The notes under the pieces: model-generated | The model's database searches: none | Told to the model about the DNA's origin: nothing | The model's input: only the letters and a program-made list of their open reading frames with translations | Program-made: the position numbers and the translations under genes | From: Chloroflexota bacterium | GTDB lineage: Bacteria > Chloroflexota > Anaerolineae > UBA1429 | Direction: 5' to 3' | NCBI GenBank assembly: GCA_019873625.1 | Contig: JAIOAW010000023.1 | Span: forward strand, 1 to 43,783 | Length of the DNA stretch: 43,783 bases | In this document: piece after piece, positions 24,198 to 31,287 of the stretch | Numbering within the stretch: the stretch's first letter is position 1 | Layout of the letters: each line of letters begins with the position of its first letter

Positions 24198-25358
24198 TTA
24201 TTTGCCAAAGCGCATCGTGTTCACCGTGTGCTTGCGGATGTATTCCCAATCCAGCGTCACGCCCAACCCCGGCCCTGTGGGCGCATAGACGCACCCCTTG
24301 TCATCCACCGCGTCGAACCCATCCTCATAGTCGAGGTAAATCGGCGCGCCCCAACGCGGCGTCTTGGGGTTGAGGAGGCCCATCTCGTAATAGTTCGTGT
24401 TGCGGAGGGCCGTCATCACGTGGCGCTGGGCGGGGCCGGGGCCGTGGAGTTCGATGTCAATCCCCAAGCCCTCGGCGGCGTGGGCCAGTTTCATCACGCC
24501 CGTGATGCCATCATAGACGATATCTCCCCGCACAAAATCGGTCGCATCGGCCAGGGCGAAATCCACGTGGGGTTCGAGCGTGCGCACATGCTCCGTCTGC
24601 AAGAGGGGCGTGCGAATCAACTGGCGTAGTTTGCGGTGCGCAAATTGCGAGATGCCCCCGTCCTTGTAGGGGTCCTCCAGCCAGAAAAAGTGCTCCTCAT
24701 CGCAGGCGCGCCCCACCTTGATGGCATCGCCAAAGGTGTTCAATTCGCAAGCCGGGTCGAGCATCAGGTCCATCTTGCCGCCCACGCGTTTGCCCACGGC
24801 GTGGATATTGGCGATCTCTAACTCGACGAGCGAATTCCCCCAGCCGTGGATCTTGAAGGCCGGGTAGCCGCGTTCCAGGCACTGCTCGGCATAATCGGCA
24901 TAGGCCTCCGGCGAATCGAGGCCCCCGTTGTGGTCGCCATGGGTGGTGCTGGCGTAGCATTTGAGCGGCTTGATGTGCCCGCCCAACAGTTCGTAGATGG
25001 GCGCTTCGTAGAATTTGCCGGCGATATCCCACAGGGCCACGTCCACCGCGGCCATGCCCAGCCGCGCGTACTGCCGCAGGGCGCGCTTGACGTCTTGATA
25101 GATACGCTCGCGCTCCAGGGCGTTCTTGCCGATGAGATAGTCGGCGAACATCGGCAGGGTGAACATATGCATCAGGCTCGTCTCATATTCACCCACGAGG
25201 CCCTGATCGGTGAACACCTGGAGGACGGCCCCCTTCATCGTGACCTTGCCGCCCGGCTCATAGATGAGGTTGAACCCGTTGTAATCCCTCCCAAACTCCT
25301 CCAAAACGTAGGTAAACTCGGTGATCTCTAACCCGGTGATGATCGGTCTTGCGGCCAT
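24198..25358 (-). CDS. Enolase-superfamily enzyme (mandelate racemase-like), copy 2
   Basis: The 386-residue protein has the capping domain and a barrel with AFKIHGWGNS (catalytic Lys region), the metal ligands in DLMLDPACELN and FFWLEDPY, TEHVRTLEP, and a C-terminal DIELHGPGPAQRH. It is only distantly similar to copy 1, so the pair is not a recent duplication. AAGGAGG lies 6 nt before the ATG at 25358. Members of this group include dehydratases of sugar acids. The neighbouring fucosidase makes a fuconate- or galactonate-like substrate plausible but unproven. It is co-transcribed with the VOC gene. Confidence 0.88.
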   Translation of the reverse strand: MAARPIITGLEITEFTYVLEEFGRDYNGFNLIYEPGGKVTMKGAVLQVFTDQGLVGEYETSLMHMFTLPMFADYLIGKNALERERIYQDVKRALRQYARLGMAAVDVALWDIAGKFYEAPIYELLGGHIKPLKCYASTTHGDHNGGLDSPEAYADYAEQCLERGYPAFKIHGWGNSLVELEIANIHAVGKRVGGKMDLMLDPACELNTFGDAIKVGRACDEEHFFWLEDPYKDGGISQFAHRKLRQLIRTPLLQTEHVRTLEPHVDFALADATDFVRGDIVYDGITGVMKLAHAAEGLGIDIELHGPGPAQRHVMTALRNTNYYEMGLLNPKTPRWGAPIYLDYEDGFDAVDDKGCVYAPTGPGLGVTLDWEYIRKHTVNTMRFGK

Positions 25359-25458
25359 CTTTCGCCTCCTTACCAAGATGCCTGCCCTGCCCCTATGATG
25401 CACAACCCTCCGCGCTTGGCAAGCGCGCCAGGCTCCCCAGGGCGCTCCATAGGCCCAT

Positions 25459-25487
25459 TTGACAGATTAGACGTTTGAGCCTATATA
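25459..25487 (+). promoter_or_regulatory. Promoter of the PadR operon
   Basis: TTGACA and TATATA are separated by 17 bp. The -10 box is inside the left arm of the palindromic operator. Confidence 0.8.
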
Positions 25488-25504
25488 TGTTTTTGTCATA
25501 TATA
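25482..25504 (+). promoter_or_regulatory. Palindromic operator on the PadR promoter
   Basis: Perfect 8-bp arms TATATATG and CATATATA flank a 7-nt spacer. They cover the -10 box and the expected start site. An A/T-rich ATG...CAT dyad is compatible with PadR-type sites, so autorepression is likely. Confidence 0.75.
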
Positions 25505-25520
25505 CACGAGGTGCAGTTAA

Positions 25521-25922
25521 ATGAGATTTGACCCACATCACCACCATCACCCTGGCCCAGAAGGGGGCTGTTGCCTAGGGGGCCGGCTGAGGGGGTTCCT
25601 TCAGCCCTGCCTCCTCCTGCTCCTTTCTCAGGGCGCTAGCCACGGCTACGAGTTGATGGAACGCCTGGCCCGCGACCCTATGTTGCCCCACGCCGACCCC
25701 GGCCTCCTCTACCGCACCCTGCGGCAAATGGAGGCCGAAGGGTGGGTTACCTCCACGTGGGATACGGAGGGCCAAGGCCCGGCGCGGCGCCGCTACACCA
25801 TCACCGAGGAGGGCCTGGAGTTCCTTCGCGTGTGGGCGGCGCGGCTCGCCGCAATGCGGGCCGATATTGACGCCTTTTTGGAGCGGCTAGAGCGCGATAT
25901 GGGCGCGCGCCAAGATCAATAG
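25521..25922 (+). CDS. PadR-family regulator with N-terminal His run
   Basis: PadR proteins are dimeric winged-helix repressors. The 133-residue protein has the family core FLQPCLLLLLSQGASHGYELMERL, LYRTLRQMEAEGWVTSTW and ARRRYTITEEGLEFL, with a dimerising C-terminal helix. Unusual is the N-terminus: five consecutive His at residues 6-10, then Cys17-Cys18, which could bind metal. GAGGTG precedes the ATG. It is followed after 10 bp by a small His/Cys-rich protein, and a strong terminator closes the unit. A metal- or redox-responsive regulator is an inference. No transporter is attached. Confidence 0.9.
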   Translation: MRFDPHHHHHPGPEGGCCLGGRLRGFLQPCLLLLLSQGASHGYELMERLARDPMLPHADPGLLYRTLRQMEAEGWVTSTWDTEGQGPARRRYTITEEGLEFLRVWAARLAAMRADIDAFLERLERDMGARQDQ

Positions 25923-25932
25923 GAGGTTCACG

Positions 25933-26214
25933 ATGGAAAGAGGACCGCGTTTCGGCTTTCGCTTTGGGATGGGCGGCCCGTGCCATCACGAGGGAGAGGG
26001 GCGGTGGGGGCCTTTCGGCTTTCACCACGCCTTCGGAAGATGGTTCTGCGGCTGCCACGGCGAGGGGCCTATCCCCTTCCGCCGCCGCTTTGTCTCCCGC
26101 GAGGAGCGCATCGCCTGGCTGGAGCGCTACCTTGAGGCCCTTCGCCAGGAAATGAAGGCGGTGGAAGAGCACCTTGCCGACCTCAAGGCCAAAGCGAAAT
26201 CCCCAGAGGAGTAG
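25933..26214 (+). CDS. Small His/Cys-rich protein with coiled-coil tail
   Basis: The 93-residue protein has two parts. The first half is rich in Gly, Phe, His and Cys: C17-H18-H19, H31-H32, and C39-G-C41-H42. The second half is a charged helix predicted to form a coiled coil (EERIAWLERYLEALRQEMKAVEEH). AGGAGG stands before the ATG. The layout resembles small PadR-associated proteins of the DUF5320 kind; I recall this only by style. The clustered His and Cys suggest a bound metal. Its partner is presumably the PadR protein encoded just upstream. Confidence 0.75.
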   Translation: MERGPRFGFRFGMGGPCHHEGEGRWGPFGFHHAFGRWFCGCHGEGPIPFRRRFVSREERIAWLERYLEALRQEMKAVEEHLADLKAKAKSPEE

Positions 26215-26225
26215 GGGTTACGGAA

Positions 26226-26258
26226 GCACTGCGGGCTAGTTAGCCCGCAGTGCCTTTT
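26226..26258 (+). terminator. Terminator of the PadR operon
   Basis: A perfect 12-bp stem (GCACTGCGGGCT and its complement) with an AGTT loop is followed by CTTTT. It abuts the convergent gene end. Confidence 0.85.
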
Positions 26259-26544
26259 AGCGGATGATGTAACGCCCTTTGCCGGCTGCGTCGGAGTAGG
26301 TTACGCGTAGCCCCTCAAAGCCGCGATAGGGCGTATAGCGCTTGGGCGGCCGGCGGACCTCGCGAGGGGCGCTGGCGCGGTAATCCAAATAGTGCTTTAG
26401 AGCGCGCAGGATCAGGTTCCCCAAACCCAAACTGATCAGGAGCCAGGCCACGAGTGCCCCTCGCCAAGGCTGGGCCACCTGGTGAACGGCCAACGCCCCG
26501 ATGGCCCCGAGGATGGTGAGCACCGCCAAGAACACGCCTTTCAT
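26257..26544 (-). CDS. Small membrane protein downstream of the FtsK-like gene
   Basis: The 95-residue protein has two transmembrane segments, VFLAVLTILGAIGALAVHQVA and LVAWLLISLGLGNLILRAL, and a basic cytoplasmic tail (PREVRRPPKRYTPYRGF). GGAGG lies 7 nt before the ATG. It begins 22 bp after the FtsK/HerA-like gene, so it shares its LexA-like controlled transcript. It could anchor the ATPase to the membrane. The family is not recognised. Confidence 0.65.
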   Translation of the reverse strand: MKGVFLAVLTILGAIGALAVHQVAQPWRGALVAWLLISLGLGNLILRALKHYLDYRASAPREVRRPPKRYTPYRGFEGLRVTYSDAAGKGRYIIR

Positions 26545-26566
26545 CGCCTTACCTCCCTCTCCTTAC

Positions 26567-27946
26567 TCAGCGCGCCTCCCCCTGGGGCTGATAGGCCTCC
26601 GGGTTCAGGGCGAGTTCCAGGGCGCGCCGCGCCTTGGCGCGGTTGAAGCCGCCCGTCGGCAGGTGTGCCTTGGTGAGCCGATAAATCCAGTTGGACGAGG
26701 GTTCCTTGCCATGTTGCTCCACGTAACGGCGGATTTCGCGAAGCACCGAGGGAGGAATCTCATCGAGCGGGCGCCCGCCCATACCGCCCGACCCCCAACT
26801 GGCCTCCCTCTCCACGGCGGCCACCGCGGCGACCTCTTCTCTGGCGCGCACGGGCACCATCGGCGGCCTCGGCGGGTAGCGCCGGCTCCAATCTTCCAGC
26901 AAATCGGGCGTGACGCAGGCCGCCTGAAAGTGCCGCACCGTGCTGCCGTTCACGACGATGAAATCGCCCCGCCCGCGGAGGTGCTCAGCGCCCGTATCGT
27001 TGCGCGCGGTGGCGTTGTAGGCCGCCGTGCGGTCGGCCACGCGGCCTACGAGGCGCACGGGGATGTTGCGCATCGTCATAGGGCCTAATTGGCTGGCCAA
27101 CAAGTGTTGTGCGCCGATGATGAGGTGAATGCCGGCGTGGCGCCCGGCCTGGGCCAACCGAGCCAGGTATTCGCGGATGCGCGGCCGTTGAACGATGAGT
27201 TCCGGCACCTCATCCACAAAGACGTAGAGTAACCCCTCGCGCCGCCGCCCTAGGCCGTTCGCCAGGGCCTCCAGGCCGATTTCGCATTCATCCGGCGTGC
27301 GGAATAGCCCCCCGCGCCACACGGAGGGGTGCCCTGAGAGGGGATAGAAGCCGTTGCTTGGGTCGAACAAGGCCACCTGCGCGCCCCCCACCAATTCCGC
27401 CGAAAGGATCATCGTGCGCATCAGGGTGGATTTGCCGCTCCCCGTCATCCCGATGACGGCAGCATGCACGTTCGTGGGCGCCGTCATATCGAGCAAGAGT
27501 TGGTGATGGTCGTCATCCACCCCCAACAGGAGGCTCCCCACGGGGATATCCGGCTGGATGTTCCACGCCTGCCGAAAGGTGATGAGGGGCATCTTGCCCT
27601 CGTGGGGGATGGGCACGCGGATGTAGACGATGTTGCCATCCACCTCCACCGAGGCGCTCGGCACGTTGAGGGCGTAGGCGAATTGATCGGCCATACGCCG
27701 CAGGCGCGGCAAGACGCGAGGGTTCACGCGCAGGCCGTACTTTTCGTACTGGGGGGTTACGAGCACCGTCCCCACGGGGGTGATGTCATCCACCCGTTTC
27801 GTCTCGACCACGCCGTTGCGGTAGGTTACGCGCTCATCGTGCCACAGGATGCCGCAATCTTGGCAGACGCTCAAAATGCGGTGCATCCGATCGGCATAAT
27901 GGGTTCCCTGGCGCTTGCGATCGAGGGGGTTATTCCAGGCGAGCAT
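26567..27946 (-). CDS. FtsK/HerA-like DNA-translocase ATPase
   Basis: The 459-residue protein has a single P-loop ATPase domain of the FtsK-HerA superfamily. Walker A is GMTGSGKST near residues 169-177 after NVHAAVI. Walker B is LLYVFVDEVPEL near residue 239. QAGRHAGIHLIIGAQHLLAS and IPVRLVGRVADRTAA follow, as in plasmid or element transfer ATPases. The C-terminal 60 residues may be a winged helix (SNWIYRLTKAHLPTGGFNRAKAR). It lacks the membrane domain of cell-division FtsK. It could be a remnant of an integrative element or a DNA-repair motor. The promoter carries a LexA-like operator, favouring an SOS-linked role. GGAGG precedes the ATG. Confidence 0.85.
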   Translation of the reverse strand: MLAWNNPLDRKRQGTHYADRMHRILSVCQDCGILWHDERVTYRNGVVETKRVDDITPVGTVLVTPQYEKYGLRVNPRVLPRLRRMADQFAYALNVPSASVEVDGNIVYIRVPIPHEGKMPLITFRQAWNIQPDIPVGSLLLGVDDDHHQLLLDMTAPTNVHAAVIGMTGSGKSTLMRTMILSAELVGGAQVALFDPSNGFYPLSGHPSVWRGGLFRTPDECEIGLEALANGLGRRREGLLYVFVDEVPELIVQRPRIREYLARLAQAGRHAGIHLIIGAQHLLASQLGPMTMRNIPVRLVGRVADRTAAYNATARNDTGAEHLRGRGDFIVVNGSTVRHFQAACVTPDLLEDWSRRYPPRPPMVPVRAREEVAAVAAVEREASWGSGGMGGRPLDEIPPSVLREIRRYVEQHGKEPSSNWIYRLTKAHLPTGGFNRAKARRALELALNPEAYQPQGEAR

Positions 27947-27968
27947 CTTGGCCTCCCTCTCAAGGATA

Positions 27969-27986
27969 TTAGAACGTTTGTTCTAA
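27969..27986 (-). promoter_or_regulatory. LexA-like operator
   Basis: TTAGAAC-AAAC-GTTCTAA on the minus strand is a perfect dyad with the GAAC-N4-GTTC core known for LexA boxes in Firmicutes and relatives. It covers the expected transcription start. Confidence 0.7.
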
Positions 27987-27990
27987 CTCC

Positions 27991-28019
27991 ATTGTAGCAA
28001 ATCCGCCGTGCTTTGTCAA
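27991..28019 (-). promoter_or_regulatory. Promoter of the FtsK-like gene
   Basis: TTGACA and TACAAT are separated by 17 bp on the minus strand, 4 bp upstream of the LexA-like dyad. The adjacent 28020-28090 stretch is strikingly A/T-rich for this DNA. Confidence 0.85.
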
Positions 28020-28107
28020 GTGGTGTGTGGCCATTTCAAATAAATTGGGTTATTTTGGATAACTTTTGGGATAGGGTTGGGATAGTTTTTCTGCGGAAAG
28101 CGTCCAT

Positions 28108-28135
28108 TTGCCCGATGGCGCGCCTGGGCTATAAT
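28108..28135 (+). promoter_or_regulatory. Promoter of the FmdB-like gene
   Basis: TTGCCC and a perfect TATAAT are 16 bp apart, leaving a leader of about 70 nt. Confidence 0.7.
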
Positions 28136-28209
28136 GGGGCAGTGTACTTGCGGGGTGCGCCCTTGTGCCCACTCCAGCCGAACTTGCCGATAAGGAGGTT
28201 TGCGAGTCT

Positions 28210-28488
28210 ATGCCAACCTACCAATATCGCTGCGAAGATTGCGGAATCACCTTTGAGCGCTTTCAGCACTTTTCAGAGCAGCCCTTGACGACGTGCCCTG
28301 AGTGCGGCGGTTCGGTGCATCGCGTCATCCAGCCGGTGGGCATCATCTTCAAGGGGAGCGGCTTTTACGTGACGGATCACAAGGCCTCGACCTCGAACCT
28401 TATGCCCAAGTCAGACCACAGCGCCTCCAAGGGCGCCGAAGAAAAGCATTCCTCCGAAACGAAAACCCCTGAAAAAAGCGACGATTGA
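28210..28488 (+). CDS. FmdB-family zinc-ribbon protein
   Basis: The 92-residue protein has the family start PTYQYRCEDCGITFE. Zinc-ribbon cysteines are C8, C11, C29 and C32 (CPECGG), followed by VHRVIQPVGIIFKGSGFYVTD. The last 30 residues are a disordered Ser/Lys/Glu tail. FmdB-type ribbons are widespread putative regulators of unknown function. The ATG at 28210 follows AAGGAGG by 11 nt; a longer reading from 28165 is less likely. Transcribed alone between a promoter and a strong terminator. Confidence 0.88.
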   Translation: MPTYQYRCEDCGITFERFQHFSEQPLTTCPECGGSVHRVIQPVGIIFKGSGFYVTDHKASTSNLMPKSDHSASKGAEEKHSSETKTPEKSDD

Positions 28489-28512
28489 TCTTTTCCCCTC
28501 TTGAAAAAGCGC

Positions 28513-28550
28513 GATGCCGGGCCGCTTGGGCGGACCCGGCATCTATTTTC
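28513..28550 (+). terminator. Terminator of the FmdB-like gene
   Basis: GATGCCGGG and CCCGGCATC enclose a CCGC-TTGG-GCGG inner stem with one bulged A, followed by TATTTTC. Confidence 0.8.
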
Positions 28551-28566
28551 ATACGTTCGACGGGTG

Positions 28567-28869
28567 CTAAAGCTGAAAGCCCCCCGTGTGCTCGACGACC
28601 TTGTATTGGAACCCGGTAACCAGGCGTTCCAGGCGCTCGCGGAAGGCGGCCCACGCCTCGCTATTCAGCGCCTGCTCCATCGTGCGCAGGTCTTGCGCCA
28701 CGCCGCCCGCGATGACCTGCGGCCCTTGCCCCCACACGGCATACCAGGCATCCGTGGGTTGGATGCCCATCGCCATAATCGCCTTGGCAAACTCTTGGGT
28801 CAGGAATTCGAGGTATTCGGTCTCTTTGCCTTCGCGGATGTTCCACGTCATAATGAGTTTGACCATCAT
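28567..28869 (-). CDS. Conserved-looking small protein of unknown function
   Basis: The 100-residue protein begins MVKLIMTWNIREGKETEYLEFLTQEFAKA and contains WYAVWGQGPQVIAGGVAQDL and ALNSEAWAAFRERLERLV. The pattern of an initial beta strand, a helix starting with the REGKE turn, and a later SEAWxxFRERL helix looks like a dimeric alpha-beta barrel (ferredoxin-like) protein. This is a fold guess only. Two adjacent ATGs could be the start. It has its own promoter and faces the terminator of the FmdB-like gene. Confidence 0.7.
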   Translation of the reverse strand: MMVKLIMTWNIREGKETEYLEFLTQEFAKAIMAMGIQPTDAWYAVWGQGPQVIAGGVAQDLRTMEQALNSEAWAAFRERLERLVTGFQYKVVEHTGGFQL

Positions 28870-28894
28870 CTTCGCTAACCCCCTATTCGATTAG

Positions 28895-28923
28895 ACTATA
28901 ACCCAAGCGTGGCGCATAGGCAA
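28895..28923 (-). promoter_or_regulatory. Promoter of the 100-residue protein gene
   Basis: TTGCCT and TATAGT are separated by 17 bp on the minus strand, about 25 nt before the ATG. Confidence 0.65.
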
Positions 28924-28958
28924 GTTGCCTCGCACCGAATGGGGATCGCGGACGCACT

Positions 28959-30449
28959 CTAGCGGGAGGAGGGGCCTTGAGGGCGGTCATCCAGAGGGTA
29001 TCGCGCGGTTCGGTCTCCGTCAACGGGGAAGTCATCGGGCAGATCGGCCCGGGGCTGGTGATCTTGGTCGGCGTCAAAACGGGAGATGGCCCCGAAGAAG
29101 CGGCCTGGCTCGCCCAAAAGGTGGCCCATCTGCGCATCTTTGCCGATGAGGAGGGCAAGTTCAACCGTTCGCTCCTCGAGGTGGGGGGAGAGGCACTGGT
29201 CGTTTCGCAATTCACCCTGTATGGAGATGCCCAACGCGGCCGCCGCCCCAGTTTCAGCGATGCCGCCCCGCCCGAAGTGGCTTCCCCATTGATAGACGCT
29301 TTTGTCGAACGCCTGCGCCAAGAGGGCGTGCGCCGCGTGGAGACGGGCCGCTTCGGCGCGATGATGCTCGTGGAAATCCTCAACGACGGCCCTGTAACCA
29401 TCCTGCTGGATACGGATATCTCCCGCCGCGGCCACCCGAAGGCCTCTTAGCCCTTCTTCACGGCACCCCCCGGAGGCCTCTCGCAGGGCCTCAAAATAGG
29501 CGTCGAAGGCGTCCGCATAGGCGCGGGCTAAGCGATCCAGCGCCGAGGGGTCTCGGGCGAGTTGCGCCTCGCGGTTATGGGTGATAAAGAGCGTCTCGCT
29601 CAAGACGCCGGGCATCTCGCTGGGGCGCACGATGCGCTCTGACTTGGGCCCGAGAAGGATGAGATGCGCCCCCGGCACCCCCTTTTCGCGCAGGACGTAA
29701 TCATCCAGCACGCCGCGGTCGCGCACATCGTGCCCCAAATCGTGAAACGCCTCGAGGATCTTTTCGTGCACCTTTTGGGCGAGGAGATAACTTTGCTCGC
29801 TGAAGGGGCGATCGGCACAGTAATAGACCACCGTGCCCCCCACGTCGCCCACCGGCCGCCCATCGGGATATTCGAAGGCGTTCTGGTGGATGGAGAGAAA
29901 GGCCTCCGCACCACTCGCGTTGATGAAATCCACGCGGGCCTGGCTCTCATCCACCGTGTTCACCTCGCCGTCGCCGTTCACATCTTGGTCCTCGAACAGG
30001 CGGTAATCTCCATCCCGCGTGAGGAGCACGCGGTAGCCCCGCGCCACGAGGAGGTCGCGCACGCGCAGGGCCAAATCGAGGTTGACCTGGGCCTCGTAAA
30101 AATCCATATGTCCCGCCTCATCAAAGTGGCGCGCCCCGAGGTCCTTGCCGCCGTGGCCGGCGTCAATGACGACGAGCGGCCCCCACTCCGTCGGTGGGGG
30201 CGTGGGCGTGAGGGGCGGCGTAGCAGTAGGGGCCGGATCGGGCGGGGCCTTGGGTGCGGCCGTCGGCGTAGGGGGCAGGGGCGTAGGTGGGGCCTGGAGG
30301 GCGGGCGTTGAGGGCGGAGGGGAAGGCGCCGCCGGCGTAAGCGCCTCCGCCGGGGCACCGGAGGTCGCCCGGCACCCCAAGAGGAGCACGGCGAGGCACA
30401 CCAACCCCCACAGCACACCCCCGCGCCGCACCACGGCAGGCGAGATCAT
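28959..30449 (-). CDS. N-acetylmuramoyl-L-alanine amidase lipoprotein (frame extended antisense to dtd)
   Basis: The protein begins with a lipoprotein signal (Cys26 in AVLLLGC), then a Pro/Thr-rich linker of about 60 residues, then an Amidase_3 zinc domain. The domain has [10 protein letters not shown], the Glu ligand in [21 protein letters not shown] and the catalytic Glu in [12 protein letters not shown]. The domain ends near residue 325 ([10 protein letters not shown]). As written, the frame then continues about 163 codons antisense to dtd with no family match. One base more or less in the run of six C at 29466-29471 would stop it at 29458-29460 or 29447-29449, so the natural end is probably there. 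The start overlaps the preceding small gene by 4 bp. Confidence 0.85.
   Translation of the reverse strand: MISPAVVRRGGVLWGLVCLAVLLLGCRATSGAPAEALTPAAPSPPPSTPALQAPPTPLPPTPTAAPKAPPDPAPTATPPLTPTPPPTEWGPLVVIDAGHGGKDLGARHFDEAGHMDFYEAQVNLDLALRVRDLLVARGYRVLLTRDGDYRLFEDQDVNGDGEVNTVDESQARVDFINASGAEAFLSIHQNAFEYPDGRPVGDVGGTVVYYCADRPFSEQSYLLAQKVHEKILEAFHDLGHDVRDRGVLDDYVLREKGVPGAHLILLGPKSERIVRPSEMPGVLSETLFITHNREAQLARDPSALDRLARAYADAFDAYFEALREASGGCREEGLRGLRVAAAGDIRIQQDGYRAVVEDFHEHHRAEAARLHAAHALLAQAFDKSVYQWGSHFGRGGIAETGAAAALGISIQGELRNDQCLSPHLEERTVELALLIGKDAQMGHLLGEPGRFFGAISRFDADQDHQPRADLPDDFPVDGDRTARYPLDDRPQGPSSR
28977..29450 (+). CDS. dtd: D-aminoacyl-tRNA deacylase Dtd
   Basis: Dtd hydrolyses D-amino acids (and Gly on tRNA-Ala) from mischarged tRNA. 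The 157-residue protein begins [12 protein letters not shown] and has the catalytic SQFTLYGD motif. The cross-subunit Gly-cisPro motif region at the C-terminal end reads [12 protein letters not shown]. The start is TTG with GGAGGAGGGG just upstream; the encoded start matches the family's usual MRAVIQRV. The minus-strand amidase frame stays open through the whole gene, but Dtd is clearly the functional reading here. Confidence 0.95.
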   Translation: MRAVIQRVSRGSVSVNGEVIGQIGPGLVILVGVKTGDGPEEAAWLAQKVAHLRIFADEEGKFNRSLLEVGGEALVVSQFTLYGDAQRGRRPSFSDAAPPEVASPLIDAFVERLRQEGVRRVETGRFGAMMLVEILNDGPVTILLDTDISRRGHPKAS

Positions 30450-30646
30450 TCCGCGCCCCAACCGATGATCCACGCGCACAGGCCGGCCACGCCCACGCAC
30501 AGGGCGCTCAGGGCCGCCAATTGCCCCGGCGTCAGCCCTTTGCCTCGCGCAGCGACAAGAAAGAGGATGACCATCCCCACAGAAAGGACGAGCCAACTCG
30601 CCAACCGTGGGTGCCCTTGAAAAAGGGTTTTGAAAAACGCGCGCAT
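30446..30646 (-). CDS. 66-residue membrane protein between coaE and the amidase
   Basis: The protein has two hydrophobic segments, ASWLVLSVGMVILFLVAA and LAALSALCVGVAGLCAWIIG. Its ATG shares one base with the coaE stop (TGATG), and its stop overlaps the amidase ATG (ATGA), so translation of all three is coupled. No family is recognised. Tight coupling on both sides supports a real gene. Confidence 0.65.
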   Translation of the reverse strand: MRAFFKTLFQGHPRLASWLVLSVGMVILFLVAARGKGLTPGQLAALSALCVGVAGLCAWIIGWGAE

Positions 30647-31287
30647 CAATCGTCCCCCTTTCTTTCACAGCCTGCCCACGGCGCCGTTTCGGGTGCGGGC
30701 GGCGCGCCGGGCAAGGCATTCCAGGCGCGCACCACTTGCCGCCAGGTCTCCTCGAGGGGGCCCGAGTTCTCAATGACCACATCGGCGCGGGCCACCTTGA
30801 GCGCCTGCGGCGGCTGGGCCGCGATGCGCACCTCCGCCTCCTCCGCGCTGAGGCCCCGCGTTGTCATCAGCCGCGCCAACTGCACCTCACGCGAGCAGGT
30901 AACCACCCACACCGTATGGCAATGGCGGTGCATCTCGGCCTCCAGGAGTTTGATGGCCTCCACCACGGCCACGGGGCGCTCACAGGCCCCCAGGCGGCGC
31001 AGCGTCTCGGCGATCACCGCCGGGTGAACGATGCGTTCCAAGTCAGCCAGCGCCTCCGCATCCCGAAAGACGATGGCCCCCAAGGCACGCCGGTCAATCT
31101 CCCCATTCCCGGCCAAGATGCCCTCGCCAAAGCGCTCTACGATGGCGCGATACACCGCCGTGCCCGGGCGCATAGCCTCGTGGGCCAGGCGATCGGCGTC
31201 AATCACACAAGCGCCCAGCGCCTCGAGCATCTTGGCCACGGTGCTCTTGCCGCAGGCGATATTCCCCGTCAGGCCGATGACGATCAT
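30646..31287 (-). CDS. coaE: Dephospho-CoA kinase
   Basis: CoaE phosphorylates dephospho-CoA in the last step of coenzyme A synthesis. The 213-residue protein has the P-loop VIGLTGNIACGKST near the N-terminus and VIDADRLAHEAM. GEIDRRALGAIVFRD and IVHPAVIAETLRR follow, then VVTCSREVQLARLM and the terminal ADVVIENSGPLEETWRQV. The ATG at 31287 overlaps the ABC-F stop (ATGA) and GAGGAG precedes it. Typical length and motifs. Confidence 0.95.
   Translation of the reverse strand: MIVIGLTGNIACGKSTVAKMLEALGACVIDADRLAHEAMRPGTAVYRAIVERFGEGILAGNGEIDRRALGAIVFRDAEALADLERIVHPAVIAETLRRLGACERPVAVVEAIKLLEAEMHRHCHTVWVVTCSREVQLARLMTTRGLSAEEAEVRIAAQPPQALKVARADVVIENSGPLEETWRQVVRAWNALPGAPPAPETAPWAGCERKGDD

Noticed and set aside
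25521-25560. The five-His run as a cloning-tag artefact
   Set aside because: It has mixed codons, lies behind a native promoter and operator, and its neighbour is also His-rich, so it is natural.
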